DNA of 36,934 nucleotides, taken from positions 1-36,934 of the forward strand of contig JAPWUP010000018.1 in the NCBI GenBank assembly GCA_028275505.1, written 5' to 3'. The notes beneath the pieces are model-generated. The model was given only the letters and a program-made list of their open reading frames with translations. It was not told where the DNA came from and did not search any database. The stretch comes from Bryobacteraceae bacterium (GTDB lineage Bacteria; Acidobacteriota; Terriglobia; Bryobacterales; Bryobacteraceae). Of this stretch, positions 1 through 7,506 are shown one piece after another. Position numbers and translations under genes: made by a program. Positions within the stretch are counted from its first letter, which is position 1. Every line of letters starts with the position of its first letter.

Positions 1-45
1 TTCGATCTCGACCAGCTCGCCGCCCTGGGTACCGGCGCCCGCTGA
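1..45 (+). CDS. possible 3' end of an upstream gene (partial)
   Basis: The first 14 codons in frame 1 read as a short C-terminal tail ending FDLDQLAALGTGAR before a TGA. Nearly every codon ends in G or C, as in the real genes of this window, and the next gene begins about 90 nt later on the same strand. The piece is too short to assign a family, and the other two forward frames are also open for some distance, so this is only a plausible reading. Confidence 0.35.
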   Translation, partial: FDLDQLAALGTGAR

Positions 46-132
46 GGGGTACCCCGCCCACGGTTTGGGAGCAACGGTTCCGGCTTGACCTGCGTCCAAA
101 AAAGGGCGAAGATTGAAGTGCGAGGTGTCCCC

Positions 133-1113
133 ATGAAGCGCAACGGGGCGGTGGTGGTGCTGGTCGGCCTGTTGGGTCTGTTCGGCCCGGCAGCTTTGGC
201 TCAAAACGTAATTTCGGCCAAGGCGGGTCTGATTCATTACGTCGAAGGAAAGGTCTTGCTGGACGGCCGCCAGGTGCAGCCTAAGTTCGGCGAATTCCCT
301 CGTATCTCCCCACAGAGCAGACTCGAGACGCGGGCGGGTCGCGCGGAGGTGTTGCTGGGGCCAGGCGTTTTCCTGCGCGCGGCGGAAAATACCCAGGTTC
401 GCCTGCTCTCCGATAACATCACGGACACGCGCTTGGAATTAATCGCAGGCGCTCTTTTGATCGAGTGCGCGGAAATCAGCAAGGGCAGCCTGCTGGCGGT
501 GAGCTTCCGGGACGCTCTCATCAACATCCGCGAGGATGGACTCTATCGCATCGAGTCCGATCCGGCCGAGCTGCGCGTTTACGCCGGGCAAGCCCTGGTC
601 GAAGCCGGCGGACAGGCTCTCACGGTAAAGAAGGGCAAGGCGCTCGCGCTCGACGGCACGTTGCTGGTGCGCAAGTTCGACGTCAAAACGGGTGACCCCT
701 TCCTGCGTTGGAGCAAACGTCGCGCCGAAACCATCGCGCTGGCCAACCTTTCTTCGGCCAAGGCGCTGAACGACTCGGGAGTGCGTCTGCGCCGCAGCGC
801 CTGGTACTGGAATCCTTATTTCGGTTTGTTCACTTACATTCCTTACCGCGGTATCTGGTCGAGCCCGTTCGGCTGGCGTTTCTATAGCCCGCGCGAAGTG
901 TATGTGGTGTACGAGCCGCCGCGGGTCTCCGCGCGATCGGCATGGGATCCTTCTCCGCGCTGGGACGCGAGCCGCGGCTACGGCACGATCCACCCGACGC
1001 CCGCGGGCGGCTCCGGCACCGTAGCGGCTTCCGGGCCGCCGACTGCGGCTTCCACCGCCTCCACCGCGCCGATTCCCCGCCAGACGGGCAGCGCCGGCGG
1101 GCGTACCCGCTGA
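133..1113 (+). CDS. exported FecR-domain protein
   Basis: Exported protein of about 326 residues. I chose the ATG at 133 because a clear signal peptide starts there (MKRNGAVVVLVGLLGLF, cleavage near ALA-Q); a TTG start 48 nt upstream would put a charged stretch in front of it. Residues 30-190 look like a FecR domain: YVEGKVLLDG, then a beta-rich stretch with LETRAGRAEVLLGPG and LRVYAGQALVEAGG. The last third is rich in Tyr, Pro and Gly (YWNPYFGLFTYIP, SPFGWRFYSP) and ends in a low-complexity Ser/Thr/Ala/Gly tail. FecR domains are known as periplasmic sensor domains, but no sigma/anti-sigma gene is adjacent and there is no membrane anchor beyond the signal peptide, so a structural or envelope role is as likely as signalling. 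Confidence 0.8.
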   Translation: MKRNGAVVVLVGLLGLFGPAALAQNVISAKAGLIHYVEGKVLLDGRQVQPKFGEFPRISPQSRLETRAGRAEVLLGPGVFLRAAENTQVRLLSDNITDTRLELIAGALLIECAEISKGSLLAVSFRDALINIREDGLYRIESDPAELRVYAGQALVEAGGQALTVKKGKALALDGTLLVRKFDVKTGDPFLRWSKRRAETIALANLSSAKALNDSGVRLRRSAWYWNPYFGLFTYIPYRGIWSSPFGWRFYSPREVYVVYEPPRVSARSAWDPSPRWDASRGYGTIHPTPAGGSGTVAASGPPTAASTASTAPIPRQTGSAGGRTR

Positions 1114-1117
1114 CCGC

Positions 1118-3277
1118 TTACTTGAGCGTCCGCTCGAAGAACTCGAGCATCAGCGAGTTCAGGTGACGGCGGTTCTGCGCGCCGTGTCCCTTGGCCGGAT
1201 ACAGCATCATCGCGAAATGTTTGCCCGCGCGCTGCAAAGCGGCCGCCATCTGAATCGTGTTCTGCACGAGAACGTTATCGTCCTCGAGATTGTGGATCAA
1301 TAACAATTCTGCCCGGAGCGCCTCTGCCTTGTGCACGGGCGAGCTGCGCCGGTAACCTTCGGGATTTTCCGAAGGCAGGCCCATGTACCGCTCGGTGTAA
1401 ATCGTGTCGTAATTGCGCCAGTCGGTAACGGGGGCGCCGGCCACTCCTGCCCGGAATAACTCAGGCGCGTTGAGCAGGCAATACAACGTCATATAGCCGC
1501 CGTAACTCCATCCGTGGATTCCGATCCGCTTGGTGTCCACGAACCCGAGGGAAAACAGGTGGCGCAGGCCTTCTTTCTGATCCTCCAGCTCGCGGACGCC
1601 CAGGTTGCGATAAATGGCCGCTTCCCAGAGATGCCCGCGCCCGGCGGAGCCCCGGTTGTCCAGTTGCCATACGACGAAGCCGCGGTGCGCCAGCACCTGA
1701 TCGAAGCTGAGGCCGTACCATGCGTTGCGCACCGCCTGCGCGTGTGGGCCGCCGTAGATCACCACCACCGCGGGGTACTTGCGCGCAGGATCGAAACCGG
1801 CGGGCCGGATCAGGCGCGCGTAGAGAATGGCCCCGTCGGAAGCCTTGACTGGCACGATTTCCACCGGCAGGATTTCGTATTCGGTGAGGATCTTGGTATC
1901 CGCAGGCCGCAGCGTAGCGATCTCGCGCCCGTCGCTGCTGCACAGCACGGTCGAAGGCGGCGTTGAGAGACTCGAGTAAGTATCCACAAAGTACTCTGCC
2001 CCGGGACTCATGCTGACGGCGTGGGTTCCCTCGCGGGAGGTGATCCGCTGCGGAGGACCGCCTTCCAGGCTTACGCGGTAAAGCTGCCGCTCCAGAGGAC
2101 TGGCCTGCGTAGAAACGTAATACACATATCCGTTCTTTTCGTCCACCCCGGCAACCTCAGTAACTTCCCAGTCCCCCCGCGTAAGTTGAGTTATCGCTCT
2201 GCCGTCGGTCGTGTAACGGTAGAGATGTCCGCAGCCGTCCCGTTCGCTCCACCAGAGAAACTCCTTGCCGCCTTTGAGCCAGCGGAAGTTATCGCGGACG
2301 TTGATCCAGTAGGGATCGCTCTCTTCGAGCAGGACGCGCGCTTTTCCTCCCGCGGAATCGGCCAGAATCAGTTCCTGCCGGTTTTGCGTACGATTGAGTT
2401 TCTGGACCAGGACGCCGGCCGAGTCCGGCAGCCAGTAGAAGCGGGCCAGCAGCTTGTCGTTGGCGTCGCCGAGATCCAGCCAGCGCGTAGGACCGCCAGA
2501 TGCGGCGACGACCCCCAGCCGCACTTCGGCATTGGGTTCGCCGGCTTTGGGATAGCGCTGTGGCTCGTAACGGGGCGGCAACGGCAGCAGGTCCACCTGC
2601 GGATAGAGCGGTTGGCGGCTTACGTCGAACTGGAGGTAGGCGATGCGGGTGGAATCCGGCGACCACCAGTGGGCCGTTCCCAGCGCCAGCTCCTCCGGAT
2701 AAACCCAGTCCAGTTCGGCGTTACGCAGACTCTCGGAGCCGTCATGGGTGAGCCGCGTCTCGCGACGGGAGGCGATATCCAGAACCCACAGGTCGTGATG
2801 CCGGCGAAAGCTCACGCGACGGCCATCCGGAGAGACCTTGGGATCCCGTTCGTCCTGGGGCGTGGTTGTCAGCTGGACCCATCCGCCGGCGGCCAGCCGG
2901 AACAGGAACAGATCCCCGCCTGCGCGGATCAGCAACTCACGGCCTCCGGGCAGCCACTGAATATTCTGGTCGCGTACGCCGCGGTTTTCCCAGGGATAAG
3001 TGGAGGGTTCTTCCGTCTTCACAGCCGCGGCGCTCAGCGCTGCCAGGGCGACCAGCTCCCGCTTGTTTCGGGACGGTATGTCGTAGAGCCATAACTTGCC
3101 CTCTTCGGTGTACACGAAGCGCCGGCCGTCCGGCGCCCACACCGGAGAAAGCGGCGGCGTGGGGCGCTGCGCGGCGAGAGCTTCCAGGGTTACGGGCTTC
3201 TTTTGAGCGACCGCAGGGATCGAAAGGATCGCGACGAGCAATAAGGAGACCAGCATGGCTCTTTCGATTATATTCAT
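1118..3277 (-). CDS. S9 family (DPP-IV-like) prolyl oligopeptidase-type serine peptidase
   Basis: Secreted or periplasmic peptidase of about 719 residues, near the usual size of bacterial dipeptidyl peptidase IV. An N-terminal signal (MNIIERAMLVSLLLVAIL, cleavage near AVA-Q) precedes a WD40-like beta-propeller (PF00930 type; repeated 'SPDG/SPDS' strands such as VSPDGRRVSF and WWSPDSTRIAYLQ) and a C-terminal alpha/beta hydrolase domain. The catalytic serine lies in GIHGWSYGGYMT (about Ser591), the aspartate in HNLEDDN (about 666/667) and the histidine in KGHGAQ (about His698). The ELDWVYPEEL stretch matches the Glu motif that binds the substrate N-terminus in DPP-IV. ATG 3277 is preferred; an in-frame GTG lies 9 nt upstream. 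No strong ribosome binding site is visible. It runs tail-to-tail with the FecR gene, 4 nt apart. Confidence 0.92.
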   Translation of the reverse strand: MNIIERAMLVSLLLVAILSIPAVAQKKPVTLEALAAQRPTPPLSPVWAPDGRRFVYTEEGKLWLYDIPSRNKRELVALAALSAAAVKTEEPSTYPWENRGVRDQNIQWLPGGRELLIRAGGDLFLFRLAAGGWVQLTTTPQDERDPKVSPDGRRVSFRRHHDLWVLDIASRRETRLTHDGSESLRNAELDWVYPEELALGTAHWWSPDSTRIAYLQFDVSRQPLYPQVDLLPLPPRYEPQRYPKAGEPNAEVRLGVVAASGGPTRWLDLGDANDKLLARFYWLPDSAGVLVQKLNRTQNRQELILADSAGGKARVLLEESDPYWINVRDNFRWLKGGKEFLWWSERDGCGHLYRYTTDGRAITQLTRGDWEVTEVAGVDEKNGYVYYVSTQASPLERQLYRVSLEGGPPQRITSREGTHAVSMSPGAEYFVDTYSSLSTPPSTVLCSSDGREIATLRPADTKILTEYEILPVEIVPVKASDGAILYARLIRPAGFDPARKYPAVVVIYGGPHAQAVRNAWYGLSFDQVLAHRGFVVWQLDNRGSAGRGHLWEAAIYRNLGVRELEDQKEGLRHLFSLGFVDTKRIGIHGWSYGGYMTLYCLLNAPELFRAGVAGAPVTDWRNYDTIYTERYMGLPSENPEGYRRSSPVHKAEALRAELLLIHNLEDDNVLVQNTIQMAAALQRAGKHFAMMLYPAKGHGAQNRRHLNSLMLEFFERTLK

Positions 3278-3305
3278 CGTGTGCACCGGCCAAACCCTGT
3301 GTTGC

Positions 3306-3311
3306 TATAAT
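3306..3311 (+). promoter_or_regulatory. -10-like element TATAAT upstream of the secreted protein gene
   Basis: A perfect TATAAT hexamer sits 24 nt before the ATG at 3336, in the 58-nt space between two divergent genes. No convincing -35 hexamer is seen at the expected distance. Its complement (ATTATA) could also serve the divergent peptidase gene. Confidence 0.4.
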
Positions 3312-3335
3312 GGCCCCTGACTCCGGGGATCAGCA

Positions 3336-4589
3336 ATGGGAAGGTATAACCTTTTTGTTTCGATGGGGCGCCCTGCGTTGCTGGCTATTTGCGCATTTCT
3401 TGGGTGCACGTGGTGTTTTGGACAGGCCGAGATCGCGGGTTGCCCGGTCTTCCCGCCGAACAATATTTGGAATACGCCGGTGGATCATCTGCCTGTGGAT
3501 CCCCGGTCGGCCAGGTACATCGCAAACAACGGACCCGAACGCAGCCTGCATCCGGATTTCGGGCGGAGCGGCGCTATTCCCTTCAACATCGTGCCCGAGG
3601 ACCAGCCTCTGGTGCCCGTCCGCTTCACTGCCGGAGCGGCCGAGAGCGACCCCGGTCCTTACCCGATACCGCCCAATCCCGCCGTCGAACCGGCTGCCGA
3701 CGCTCACTTGATCGTCGTGCAACAGGGAAAGTGCAAGCTGTATGAACTCTACGCCGCCAAGCCGCTGCCCGATGGCACGTGGGAAGCTTCTTCGGGCGCG
3801 ATCTTCGATCTGCGATCGAACCTGCTGCGTCCCGCGGGCTGGACCTCCGCCGACGGCGCCGGCTTGCCCATTCTTCCCGGCTTGGTCCGCTACGACGAGG
3901 TGGCTAGCGGTGAGATCCGTCACGCCCTGCGCCTCACGGTTCCGCGCACGCGTCGCGAGTATGTCTGGCCAGCCCGGCACTTCGCCTCCCGCACAAGCGA
4001 TCCCGACCTGCCGCCCATGGGCCAGCGCTTCCGCCTGCGCAAGGACTATGACATTTCCGGTTTCCCTCCCGAAGTGCAGGTCATTCTGCGGGCTCTCAAA
4101 AAATACGGATTGATCCTCGCGGACAACGGATCCTCCTGGTACATTACTGGCGCGCCCGATGCCCGCTGGAATGAAGAGGCTCTGGCCACGCTGAAGCGCG
4201 TTCGGGGCGCTGACCTGGAGGCGGTGGACGTGTCCTCCTTGATGGTCAGTCCCAACTCGGCTGCGGCCGGCACGCCCCTGCTCACCGGGCGCGTGGCGGT
4301 GCCCTTTTCCCCCACGCCCGTGTTCGACCTCTCCGCGGGAACCGCACAGAGCATTACCCTGACGGGCGACGTCACGGCCGCCACGATCACCGGACTGGCC
4401 GACGGGCAGATCGTTTCCTTCCTGATCTGCCAGGACAGCATCGGCGGAAGGAAATTCGTCTGGCCCGCCCTCGTGCGCGGTGGAATGGAAATCGGACTGG
4501 AGCCGGACACCTGTTCCGCCCAGTCCTTTGTAAGTGATGGCGTAAATCTCTACGCCACCTCGCCCGGAGTTACTAACATGCCCAGGTAA
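3336..4589 (+). CDS. secreted protein of unknown function with a phage-tail-like C-terminal module
   Basis: 417-residue exported protein. A signal peptide (about residues 1-30, ending CFGQ-A; a second Met at residue 10 is an alternative start) precedes a long domain beginning FPPNNIWNTPVDHLPVD. This domain contains many aromatic, Gly and Pro motifs (YPIPPNPAVEP, RPAGWTSADGAGLPILPGL, RREYVWPARHFA, LADNGSSWYITGAPD). I recall similar proteins from acidobacteria but know no assigned activity. The last 95 residues look like a separate beta-rich module (VFDLSAGTAQSITLTGDVT, FVWPALVRGGMEIG, AQSFVSDGVNLYATS) of the kind seen in phage tail or receptor-binding proteins. No catalytic motif is recognised; a cell-surface or binding role is an inference. 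Confidence 0.75.
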   Translation: MGRYNLFVSMGRPALLAICAFLGCTWCFGQAEIAGCPVFPPNNIWNTPVDHLPVDPRSARYIANNGPERSLHPDFGRSGAIPFNIVPEDQPLVPVRFTAGAAESDPGPYPIPPNPAVEPAADAHLIVVQQGKCKLYELYAAKPLPDGTWEASSGAIFDLRSNLLRPAGWTSADGAGLPILPGLVRYDEVASGEIRHALRLTVPRTRREYVWPARHFASRTSDPDLPPMGQRFRLRKDYDISGFPPEVQVILRALKKYGLILADNGSSWYITGAPDARWNEEALATLKRVRGADLEAVDVSSLMVSPNSAAAGTPLLTGRVAVPFSPTPVFDLSAGTAQSITLTGDVTAATITGLADGQIVSFLICQDSIGGRKFVWPALVRGGMEIGLEPDTCSAQSFVSDGVNLYATSPGVTNMPR

Positions 4590-4668
4590 CTTGTCCGCCG
4601 GGAGTCGGACGGCTTTACCGGGAAAAACCCTGCCGGCTCGTGACTTTGCTGGTGGACGCGCGGGGTCC

Positions 4669-5973
4669 TCAGACGATTTCTTCGCTCACCGGATCCCAGC
4701 GCACGCGACGCTGCTGCCGGTAGGCCTCGACCGACATGCAGATGGTGACCGCTTCTTCAAACGCGCGGTCCACCCCGCAGCGCGGCTCCTGACGCGTGCG
4801 CACGCACTCGAAAAAGTTTTCCATGTGACTGCTGACTTCCAGTTCGCCCTTCTTGAACGAATAATCGGGCGGCACCGGCATGTCCATGGGCGAGAGACCC
4901 GCCTTCTCGGCCAGCTTGCGCGCCTCCGCCAGCCGCTCCTTGAACTCGGGCTTCCACTCCGCCACGTAGGTCCGGCAGAACGAAGGCGAAACCTCCAGCG
5001 TCTTTTCGCGGCCCAGATACTGCACGACCTCGCCTACGTGCCGGTTGTGGAAGCAGCAGGCAAAGGTGATCGCCAGCTCCCGCTTCGGATAATCGAACAG
5101 CACGTGCCACATGTCGGGCACGTCGCGGCCGTCGTGCCAGAAGTAGAGATTGCCCTGGGTGACGCAACTCTCGGGAATTCCCATGCCGATGACGAAGTTC
5201 ACCGAGTCCCACAGGTGGCTCATGAGGTCCCCGGCGATGCCGGTCCCGTACTCCCACCAGCACCGCCATTTGAAGAATCGCTCCACGTCGAACGGCCTCT
5301 TGGTCGCGTTGGCGATGAAACGCTCCCAGTCTATGGTTTCCGGGCTGGCGTCTTTGGGCGGCTGCTGAATGTTGTAGGCCGTGTAAAACTGCCATTCCGG
5401 CCACGGATTCGTGCGGTCAATGTAAGTGCGCACGAGCGGGACTTTGCCCAGCTCGCCGGACTGATAAATCTGCCGCGCGCGGTGGAACGTGGGCAGGCTG
5501 TTGTACTGGTGGCCGAGCTGCATGACCACTTTGTTGTCCTTGACCGCCTTGCGCATGCGCTTGGCGTCCTCCAGCTTGGTGCACCAGCCCTTCTCCACGT
5601 AAATGTCTTTCTTGGCTTGCGCCGCTGCGATGACCATGGGTGCGTGCCAGAAATCGGGCGTGGCGATGATCACCACATCCACCTCGCGGTCAGCCGCGGC
5701 TTCCTCCCACGCCTTGGTGAGCCGCACCTTCTGGTTCGTGGTGAATTCCTTGGCCCGCCGCAGGTTGCCGTCGTAAAGGTCGCAGATCACGCGGATCTCG
5801 GTGTTGGGGATGGCCTGCGCTTCGCGCAAAAGCTGAAAACCGCGGGTGCCCACGCCGATCACCGCCACGCCCAGCCGGTCGTTGGCGCCGCGCTGGGCCA
5901 GGATCGCCGGCGCCGCCACCGCAGCCGTCGCCGCACGCAAGAAATCACGCCTTGCCGGATTGCTGCTGTTCAT
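4669..5973 (-). CDS. Tat-exported Gfo/Idh/MocA family oxidoreductase (EKG variant)
   Basis: 434-residue NAD(P)-dependent sugar or polyol oxidoreductase-like protein. The start at 5973 is set by an AGGAGG ribosome binding site 6 nt upstream and by a twin-arginine signal (NPARRDFLRAATAAVAAPAILA). The Rossmann domain begins GVAVIGVGTRG (residues 35-45), followed by VVIIATPDFWHA and the catalytic-lysine motif DIYVEKGWC (Glu127-Lys128-Gly129). The family consensus is EKP, so the Pro is replaced by Gly while the Lys remains. The C-terminal half has the usual alpha/beta dimerisation-domain features (GTGIAGDLMSHLWD). Substrate cannot be predicted. Tat export fits a protein folded with its nicotinamide cofactor before leaving the cytoplasm. 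It is divergent from the MBL gene. Confidence 0.9.
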   Translation of the reverse strand: MNSSNPARRDFLRAATAAVAAPAILAQRGANDRLGVAVIGVGTRGFQLLREAQAIPNTEIRVICDLYDGNLRRAKEFTTNQKVRLTKAWEEAAADREVDVVIIATPDFWHAPMVIAAAQAKKDIYVEKGWCTKLEDAKRMRKAVKDNKVVMQLGHQYNSLPTFHRARQIYQSGELGKVPLVRTYIDRTNPWPEWQFYTAYNIQQPPKDASPETIDWERFIANATKRPFDVERFFKWRCWWEYGTGIAGDLMSHLWDSVNFVIGMGIPESCVTQGNLYFWHDGRDVPDMWHVLFDYPKRELAITFACCFHNRHVGEVVQYLGREKTLEVSPSFCRTYVAEWKPEFKERLAEARKLAEKAGLSPMDMPVPPDYSFKKGELEVSSHMENFFECVRTRQEPRCGVDRAFEEAVTICMSVEAYRQQRRVRWDPVSEEIV

Positions 5974-5979
5974 CGTGTT

Positions 5980-5985
5980 CCTCCT
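5980..5985 (-). promoter_or_regulatory. ribosome binding site AGGAGG fixing the Gfo/Idh/MocA start
   Basis: Perfect AGGAGG on the minus strand, 6 nt from the ATG at 5973. It excludes a longer reading frame that would start 108 nt further upstream, inside the divergent gene. Confidence 0.75.
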
Positions 5986-6021
5986 GCAATCGCTTTGATC
6001 ATACAACGGCCGCGGTGCTGA

Positions 6022-6027
6022 TATGCT
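6022..6027 (+). promoter_or_regulatory. -10-like hexamer TATGCT close to a start codon
   Basis: TATGCT ends 7 nt before the ATG at 6035 and no Shine-Dalgarno sequence is present. If it is the -10 element, transcription would start at or next to the ATG and the mRNA would be leaderless. No good -35 hexamer is seen. Confidence 0.3.
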
Positions 6028-6034
6028 GGACCAC

Positions 6035-7450
6035 ATGAAGCTGATTTTCTGGGGCGCGGTGCAGACAGTCACCGGCTCCATGCACGAGTTGCGCGTGGAC
6101 GGCCGCCGCTACCTGCTCGATTGCGGACTTTATCAGGGGCGGCGCAAGGAAGCCTGGGAGCGCAACACGAACTTCCCGTTCCGTCCCGACTCCGTGGACG
6201 CCGTCCTGCTCTCCCACGCCCACATTGATCACAGCGGCAACTTGCCGACCCTCGTCCGCCAGGGTTTCTCCGGTCCCATCCACGCGACCGAAGCCACCGC
6301 GGACCTTTGCGGCCCCATGCTGCGCGACTCCGCCCATCTCCACGAAAAGGACGCCGAGTATCTCAACAAACGCGCCCAACGCCGCCGCGCGCTCAACCTG
6401 GAAGCGCCGACCGAGCCCGTCCAGCCCCTCTACACCGTCGCCGACGCCGAAGCGGTGTTGCCTTTGTTCCGTCCCGCTCCCATGCGCACTCGCGTTCCGC
6501 TCGATGACGGCCTGGCCTGGGAGGCTTACGACGCCGGCCACATCCTGGGTTCCGCCGCGCTCTTGCTCACCTGGCAGAACGCCGGCAAGCGCATCCGCCT
6601 CGTTTTCTCCGGCGATGTGGGCCGCAAGAATCTGCCTATCACGCGCGATCCCGAAGAGCTGCCGCCCGCCGACTATCTCATCCTGGAAAGCACTTACGGC
6701 GCCCGCCTGCACAAGCCCGCGGAAGTCGTTGCCGACAAGCTGGCCAACGTCATCAACCGCACCTGCGCCCGCGGCGGCAAGATCATCGTTCCGGCTTTCG
6801 CCGTGGGCCGCGCCCAGCAGCTCATCCTTCTTTTGCACGAACTCGCGGATGCAGGACGCATTCCCTCCATTCCGATCTTCCTCGACAGCCCCCTGGCTGT
6901 CGAGATTACCCAGGTCTTCCGCAAGCACGCCGAGCTCTACGACGACGAAACGCGCCGTTTCCTCGCCCAGGGTCAGGATCCCTTCCAGTTTCCGCGGCTG
7001 AAACTTATCAAGGACGTGGCGGAGTCCAAAGCCCTCAACGATTTGCGCGGTCCCTTCGTCGTCATCGCCGCTTCGGGGATGTGCGAGGCTGGCCGCATCC
7101 TCCACCACCTCAAGAACAACATCGAGGATCCGCGCAACACCGTGCTCATCACCGGCTTTCAGGCCGCCAACACGCTGGGCCGCAAGCTGGTGGACAAACT
7201 CCCCGAGGTTTCTATCTTCGGCGAACCGATGCGCCTGCGCGCCGAAGTGGAAACCCTGAATGAGCTCAGCGGGCACGCCGATCAGCAGGAGCTGCTCGCT
7301 TGGATGAAGCCCATCACGCCGGCCCTGAAGCGCGTCTTTCTCGTGCACGGCGAGCCCGCGCAGGCGGAAGCCCTCGCGCGGGCCATCCGCGAACGCTACG
7401 ATCTGGATGTCGTCATTCCCACCCGCGGCCAGAGTTTCGATCTGGTCTGA
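6035..7450 (+). CDS. MBL-fold/beta-CASP metallohydrolase, RNase family
   Basis: About 471 residues, the normal size for the bacterial/archaeal CPSF-like beta-CASP family, which are zinc-dependent RNA-processing nucleases. The metallo-beta-lactamase domain has KLIFWGAVQTVTGS at the N-terminus and the metal motif SHAHIDHSG (His61, His63, Asp65, His66); further ligands are in DAGHILGSA and FSGDVGR. The beta-CASP insert includes PAFAVGRAQQL and FLDSPLA, and the C-terminus has ASGMCEAGRILHHL, LITGFQAANTLGR and LNELSGHADQQEL, matching the RMMBL end of the family. Relatives begin MKL..., so ATG 6035 is preferred over the in-frame ATG at 6023. No secretion signal, so a cytoplasmic protein. Its neighbours do not indicate a specific RNA target. 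Confidence 0.93.
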   Translation: MKLIFWGAVQTVTGSMHELRVDGRRYLLDCGLYQGRRKEAWERNTNFPFRPDSVDAVLLSHAHIDHSGNLPTLVRQGFSGPIHATEATADLCGPMLRDSAHLHEKDAEYLNKRAQRRRALNLEAPTEPVQPLYTVADAEAVLPLFRPAPMRTRVPLDDGLAWEAYDAGHILGSAALLLTWQNAGKRIRLVFSGDVGRKNLPITRDPEELPPADYLILESTYGARLHKPAEVVADKLANVINRTCARGGKIIVPAFAVGRAQQLILLLHELADAGRIPSIPIFLDSPLAVEITQVFRKHAELYDDETRRFLAQGQDPFQFPRLKLIKDVAESKALNDLRGPFVVIAASGMCEAGRILHHLKNNIEDPRNTVLITGFQAANTLGRKLVDKLPEVSIFGEPMRLRAEVETLNELSGHADQQELLAWMKPITPALKRVFLVHGEPAQAEALARAIRERYDLDVVIPTRGQSFDLV

Positions 7451-7479
7451 CCCCCAACCCGACCGCTTCCTTTCCACAG

Positions 7480-7485
7480 TACAAT
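7480..7485 (+). promoter_or_regulatory. -10-like element TACAAT upstream of the rhamnosidase
   Basis: TACAAT lies 21 nt before the ATG at 7507, in the 56-nt gap after the MBL gene, with the GGAG ribosome binding site (7495-7498) between it and the ATG. No clear -35 partner. Confidence 0.35.
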
Positions 7486-7506
7486 TGGCAGTTCGGAGAT
7501 CGAGCC

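Noticed and set aside
4590-4668. Terminator between the convergent secreted-protein and oxidoreductase genes
   Set aside because: Only a 5-bp stem (GTCCG/CGGAC) with a short TTT after a GGC is visible, too weak to call.
5999-7477. Long open frame antisense to the MBL-fold gene, and similar long antisense frames elsewhere (for example 4591-6021, 8242-9720, 2021-3094)
   Set aside because: They are fully covered by genes with clear family motifs on the other strand. High GC content removes stop codons from antisense frames; the translations show no domain motifs.
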